Source: an uncultured Roseibium sp.
GTDB taxonomy: Bacteria; Pseudomonadota; Alphaproteobacteria; Rhizobiales; Stappiaceae
Direction of reading: 5' to 3'
DNA: 64,000 bases
NCBI RefSeq assembly: GCF_947496995.1
Contig: NZ_CANMFD010000006.1
Coordinates: forward strand, 62,001 to 126,000
Both the position numbers and the translations under genes were made by a program. Under the pieces are notes generated by a model. That model did no database searches and was not told the DNA's origin. It saw nothing but the letters and a program-made list of their open reading frames with translations. Position 1 is the first letter of the stretch, and every line of letters starts with the position of its first letter. This document shows positions 62,222 to 64,000 of the stretch, piece by piece.

Positions 62222-62593
62222 TCAGATATCGTCTTTCGCCGCCGCGACCCGCAGCTGATGCAGGAGCGCCGCGAGCGAGTCATCCGACAGTCCGCCGATT
62301 TTCTGCGCAAGCTGGTTGGCCAGCTCGGTGGCTCTGGGGTTCATTCCCGCCGTGTCGATGGTGACGCGAGGGTCGGACAATTCGGCAAGCCGCTGAATTT
62401 CTTCCGCCTCGTCCCAGATGACGTTGAAATAGGTGATGATCCGCTGCACCAGGAACCAGGTGGGCTTGCCGCGCTTGCCGTGTTCGAGCGCGGACAGATA
62501 GGCGCTGGAGACGGAGAGCGCCGCGGCCATTTCCTTCAGCGAAACCCCTCGTTTCGTCCTGAGTTCCCGGATTTTCGCGCCAAGCGGTGTCAC
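62222..62593 (-). CDS. XRE-family helix-turn-helix regulator
   Basis: A 123-residue protein with an N-terminal XRE helix-turn-helix ('LGAKIRELRTKRGVSLKEMA', 'SSAYLSALEHGKRGKP') and a helical C-terminal part. I start at the GTG giving 'MTPLGAKIREL', because AAGGTAGGG lies just before it and this places the start 4 bases after the smr stop; the ORF-track start overlaps smr. The gene order mltA>smr>this gene suggests one operon. Its target is unknown; it is small enough to be an autoregulator. Confidence 0.87.
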   Translation of the reverse strand: MTPLGAKIRELRTKRGVSLKEMAAALSVSSAYLSALEHGKRGKPTWFLVQRIITYFNVIWDEAEEIQRLAELSDPRVTIDTAGMNPRATELANQLAQKIGGLSDDSLAALLHQLRVAAAKDDI

Positions 62594-62597
62594 GGCC

Positions 62598-63170
62598 CTA
62601 CCTTTTTCTTCGAACGCGGACGTAAAGTGCGCCGGCTCCGCCATGGCTGGCATGCGCTTCCTCGTATCCGATTACGACGGAACGCAGGTCCGGCAAGGAA
62701 AGCCACTGCGGGACCATTCTGCGCAAAATTCCCCGTTCGTCCATATAGGCACGGTCCGGACCTCCCCCTTTTCCGGTGATCACCAGAACAACCTTATGCT
62801 GGCGGGCCTGGGCCTGGTACAAAAATCCGCGCAGCCGCTCATGAGCCTGGTGCTGGGTGAGACCGTGCAGGTCGATCCGGGAATCGATGGCCTGAACGCC
62901 CCGGACGATTTTCCTGCGGAAGCGATGTTCCAGCTGGTGCAGCGGCTGCGGAGGCGCCGGTTGCTTTTCCGCAGGCGGCGGCTTGATCGCGGTGGCGGTT
63001 TTCGAGGCCTTGCGGCTTCCGGTAGGTGCCGCCTCCTCCAGGGATTTTGCCAGTTCTTTTTCAAGTTCGGAGGCGCGCTCGGGGTGCATCGGTGTCAATG
63101 TGCGGGTTACCTTGCCCCACAGGTCCCGGTCCTCCGGTGAAAGCGTTCCCCTTTTCCCGCGCTTCGACAT
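62598..63170 (-). CDS. Smr/MutS2-type domain protein
   Basis: 190 residues. The N-terminal half is charged and Pro-rich. The C-terminal Smr domain (about 95-185) has 'IDSRIDLHGLTQHQAHERL' and 'VLVITGKGG', the two hallmark motifs (DLHG and TGxG) of this nicking-endonuclease-like domain. E. coli SmrB is involved in ribosome-collision mRNA cleavage; whether this protein does that is unknown. It lies 3 bases after mltA and is followed by the HTH regulator, so the three are co-transcribed. Confidence 0.93.
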   Translation of the reverse strand: MSKRGKRGTLSPEDRDLWGKVTRTLTPMHPERASELEKELAKSLEEAAPTGSRKASKTATAIKPPPAEKQPAPPQPLHQLEHRFRRKIVRGVQAIDSRIDLHGLTQHQAHERLRGFLYQAQARQHKVVLVITGKGGGPDRAYMDERGILRRMVPQWLSLPDLRSVVIGYEEAHASHGGAGALYVRVRRKR

Positions 63171-63173
63171 CCT

Positions 63174-64000
63174 TCAGTCCGTCGCCGCCGTGCTGCCGGT
63201 CAATCTTGAAGTCAGTCTTGAATTGGGCACCAGCAACGTGAATTTCGCCTTGTGACGGATGGCACCGGCACTTTGTCCCGCGGTATCGCCCGAACCGGTA
63301 AAGATGTCGCCGCGCGCCCTTCCCCTGATCGCTGAGCCTGTGTCGTCGGCCACCAGGAGACGCGCGAATTCCTTGTCTGTCTCGTCCGGATCTTCAAACC
63401 CTGAAGCAACGAACACCAGTGCGCCGTAGGGAAAGTGTTCGGGATCGATCGCCAGGCTGCGACCGGCCACCAGCGGCAGACCTGCGGCGCCGACCGGTCC
63501 TTGATCCGGCCCGGTTTCCGTCACCTCCCGGAAGAAGATGTAGGAGCGGTTTTCCCGCAACAGGTCATCGCGCCGGTCCGGATGTTTCGCCAGCCAGCCG
63601 CGCAAACCGGCCATGGTGAAATCTTCCGGCGTACCTTCGCCGCGCGTCACCAGCAGGCGTCCGATGCCGGTATAGGGATGACCGGTCTTTCCGGCGTAGC
63701 CGACGCGCATCACCGAACCGTCAGTCATGCGCAGGCGGGCGGATCCCTGCACGTGAATGAAATACGCATCGACCGGATCCGCCAGCCAGACAAGCTCCAG
63801 CCTCTCGTCATCGAGCGCCCCGTCCATGATCGCCCCCCGGTCCGGCAGCTCGCTCACTGTTTTTCCCCTGCGGCGGCCGTGGCTCAGATGCGCCGGCCAG
63901 TTTTCCGGCCGGATTTCTTCGGTGACCGGCTCTAGCCCGGCGGGTTTCTTGTGCAGCGGAACGGAAAACGTTTCGGTCCTGTGACGGGATGCGGCGACTT
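63174..64000 (-). CDS. mltA: membrane-bound lytic murein transglycosylase A, 5' truncated by window edge
   Basis: MltA cleaves peptidoglycan glycan strands with 1,6-anhydro ring formation. The reading frame is open to the right edge of the window, beyond the track GTG at 63857: it continues upstream with 'SRHRTETFSVPLHKKPAG' and 'LSHGRRRGKTVSELPDR', typical of the MltA barrel. The end has 'VDAYFIHVQGSARLRMTDG' and the 3D domain 'GLPLVAGRSLAIDPEHFPYG' with catalytic-site Asp in 'LLVADDTGSAIRG'. The N-terminus and signal peptide are outside. It heads mltA>smr>HTH. Confidence 0.93.
   Translation of the reverse strand, partial: VAASRHRTETFSVPLHKKPAGLEPVTEEIRPENWPAHLSHGRRRGKTVSELPDRGAIMDGALDDERLELVWLADPVDAYFIHVQGSARLRMTDGSVMRVGYAGKTGHPYTGIGRLLVTRGEGTPEDFTMAGLRGWLAKHPDRRDDLLRENRSYIFFREVTETGPDQGPVGAAGLPLVAGRSLAIDPEHFPYGALVFVASGFEDPDETDKEFARLLVADDTGSAIRGRARGDIFTGSGDTAGQSAGAIRHKAKFTLLVPNSRLTSRLTGSTAATD

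Noticed and set aside
62594-62653. 20-residue N-terminal extension of the XRE regulator overlapping smr
   Set aside because: The GTG at 62593 has a better ribosome binding site and begins exactly at the conserved helix-turn-helix, with an operon-like 4-base gap to smr.
1-64000. CRISPR arrays, tRNA or rRNA genes, insertion sequences, prophage
   Set aside because: No regularly spaced repeats, cloverleaf sequences, rRNA-like stretches, transposase or phage genes were found by reading the intergenic regions and ORFs.

Overview
The window is a chromosomal segment of an alphaproteobacterium. Gene content and order point to the order Hyphomicrobiales (Rhizobiales), and I would guess a Stappiaceae-type marine genus such as Roseibium/Labrenzia or Stappia; that placement is inference from synteny, not from a search. 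The markers are a Fur-type Irr regulator divergent from fabA-fabB-fabI, trpF-trpB-trpA-accD-folC, hisB-hisH-hisA-hisF-hisE-coaA, a RegB/RegA (ActS/ActR) redox pair, glnD-murJ-trpS, an OlsB ornithine-lipid acyltransferase and an intracellular PHA depolymerase. Coding density is high. I found no tRNA, rRNA, CRISPR array, prophage or insertion sequence. Two genes are cut by the window edges: an SH3-domain protein on the left and mltA on the right.

Layout. 1-6 kb: SH3-domain protein, the unsaturated fatty acid operon fabA>fabB>fabI (minus strand), irr (plus), then nth with a GNAT acetyltransferase. 6-13.5 kb: DUF2244 protein, MFS exporter, mutS, chimeric malic enzyme, and a small GIY-YIG nuclease flanked by inverted copies of a dispersed palindromic repeat. 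13.6-21 kb: tryptophan, acetyl-CoA carboxylase and folate genes, with a small antisense ORF between trpB and trpA, then an unknown exported protein. 21-27 kb: Ada-type alkylation repair, an Lrp regulator divergent from arginase and ornithine cyclodeaminase, pyrF and an SDR oxidoreductase. 27-32 kb: histidine operon ending in coaA. 32-39 kb: a Cache-domain chemoreceptor, a periplasmic protein with a von Hippel-Lindau-type beta domain, RegA/RegB and secB. 39-44 kb: moeB-like, hrcA, rph, rdgB, hemW. 44-52 kb: phaZ with an unusual Ala/Lys/Pro linker plus helix-hairpin-helix tail, a GT8-like glycosyltransferase, DUF2852, a YgjP-type metallopeptidase, a small exported protein, a class A PBP and olsB. 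52.5-64 kb: hybrid histidine kinase, JmjC/cupin_8 oxygenase, trpS, murJ, glnD, an HTH regulator, an Smr protein and mltA.

Most of the window is housekeeping. The parts most worth a second look are the GIY-YIG gene with its flanking palindromic repeats (a possible repeat-mobilising unit analogous to RAYT/REP), the nuclease-free repeat pairs elsewhere, the tailed PHA depolymerase, the bacterial VHL-beta-domain protein, the orphan JmjC oxygenase, the antisense ORF that splits the trp cluster, and the inverted repeat between the Lrp regulator and arginase. Start codons were moved from the ORF-track coordinates where a ribosome binding site or family alignment favoured an internal start.
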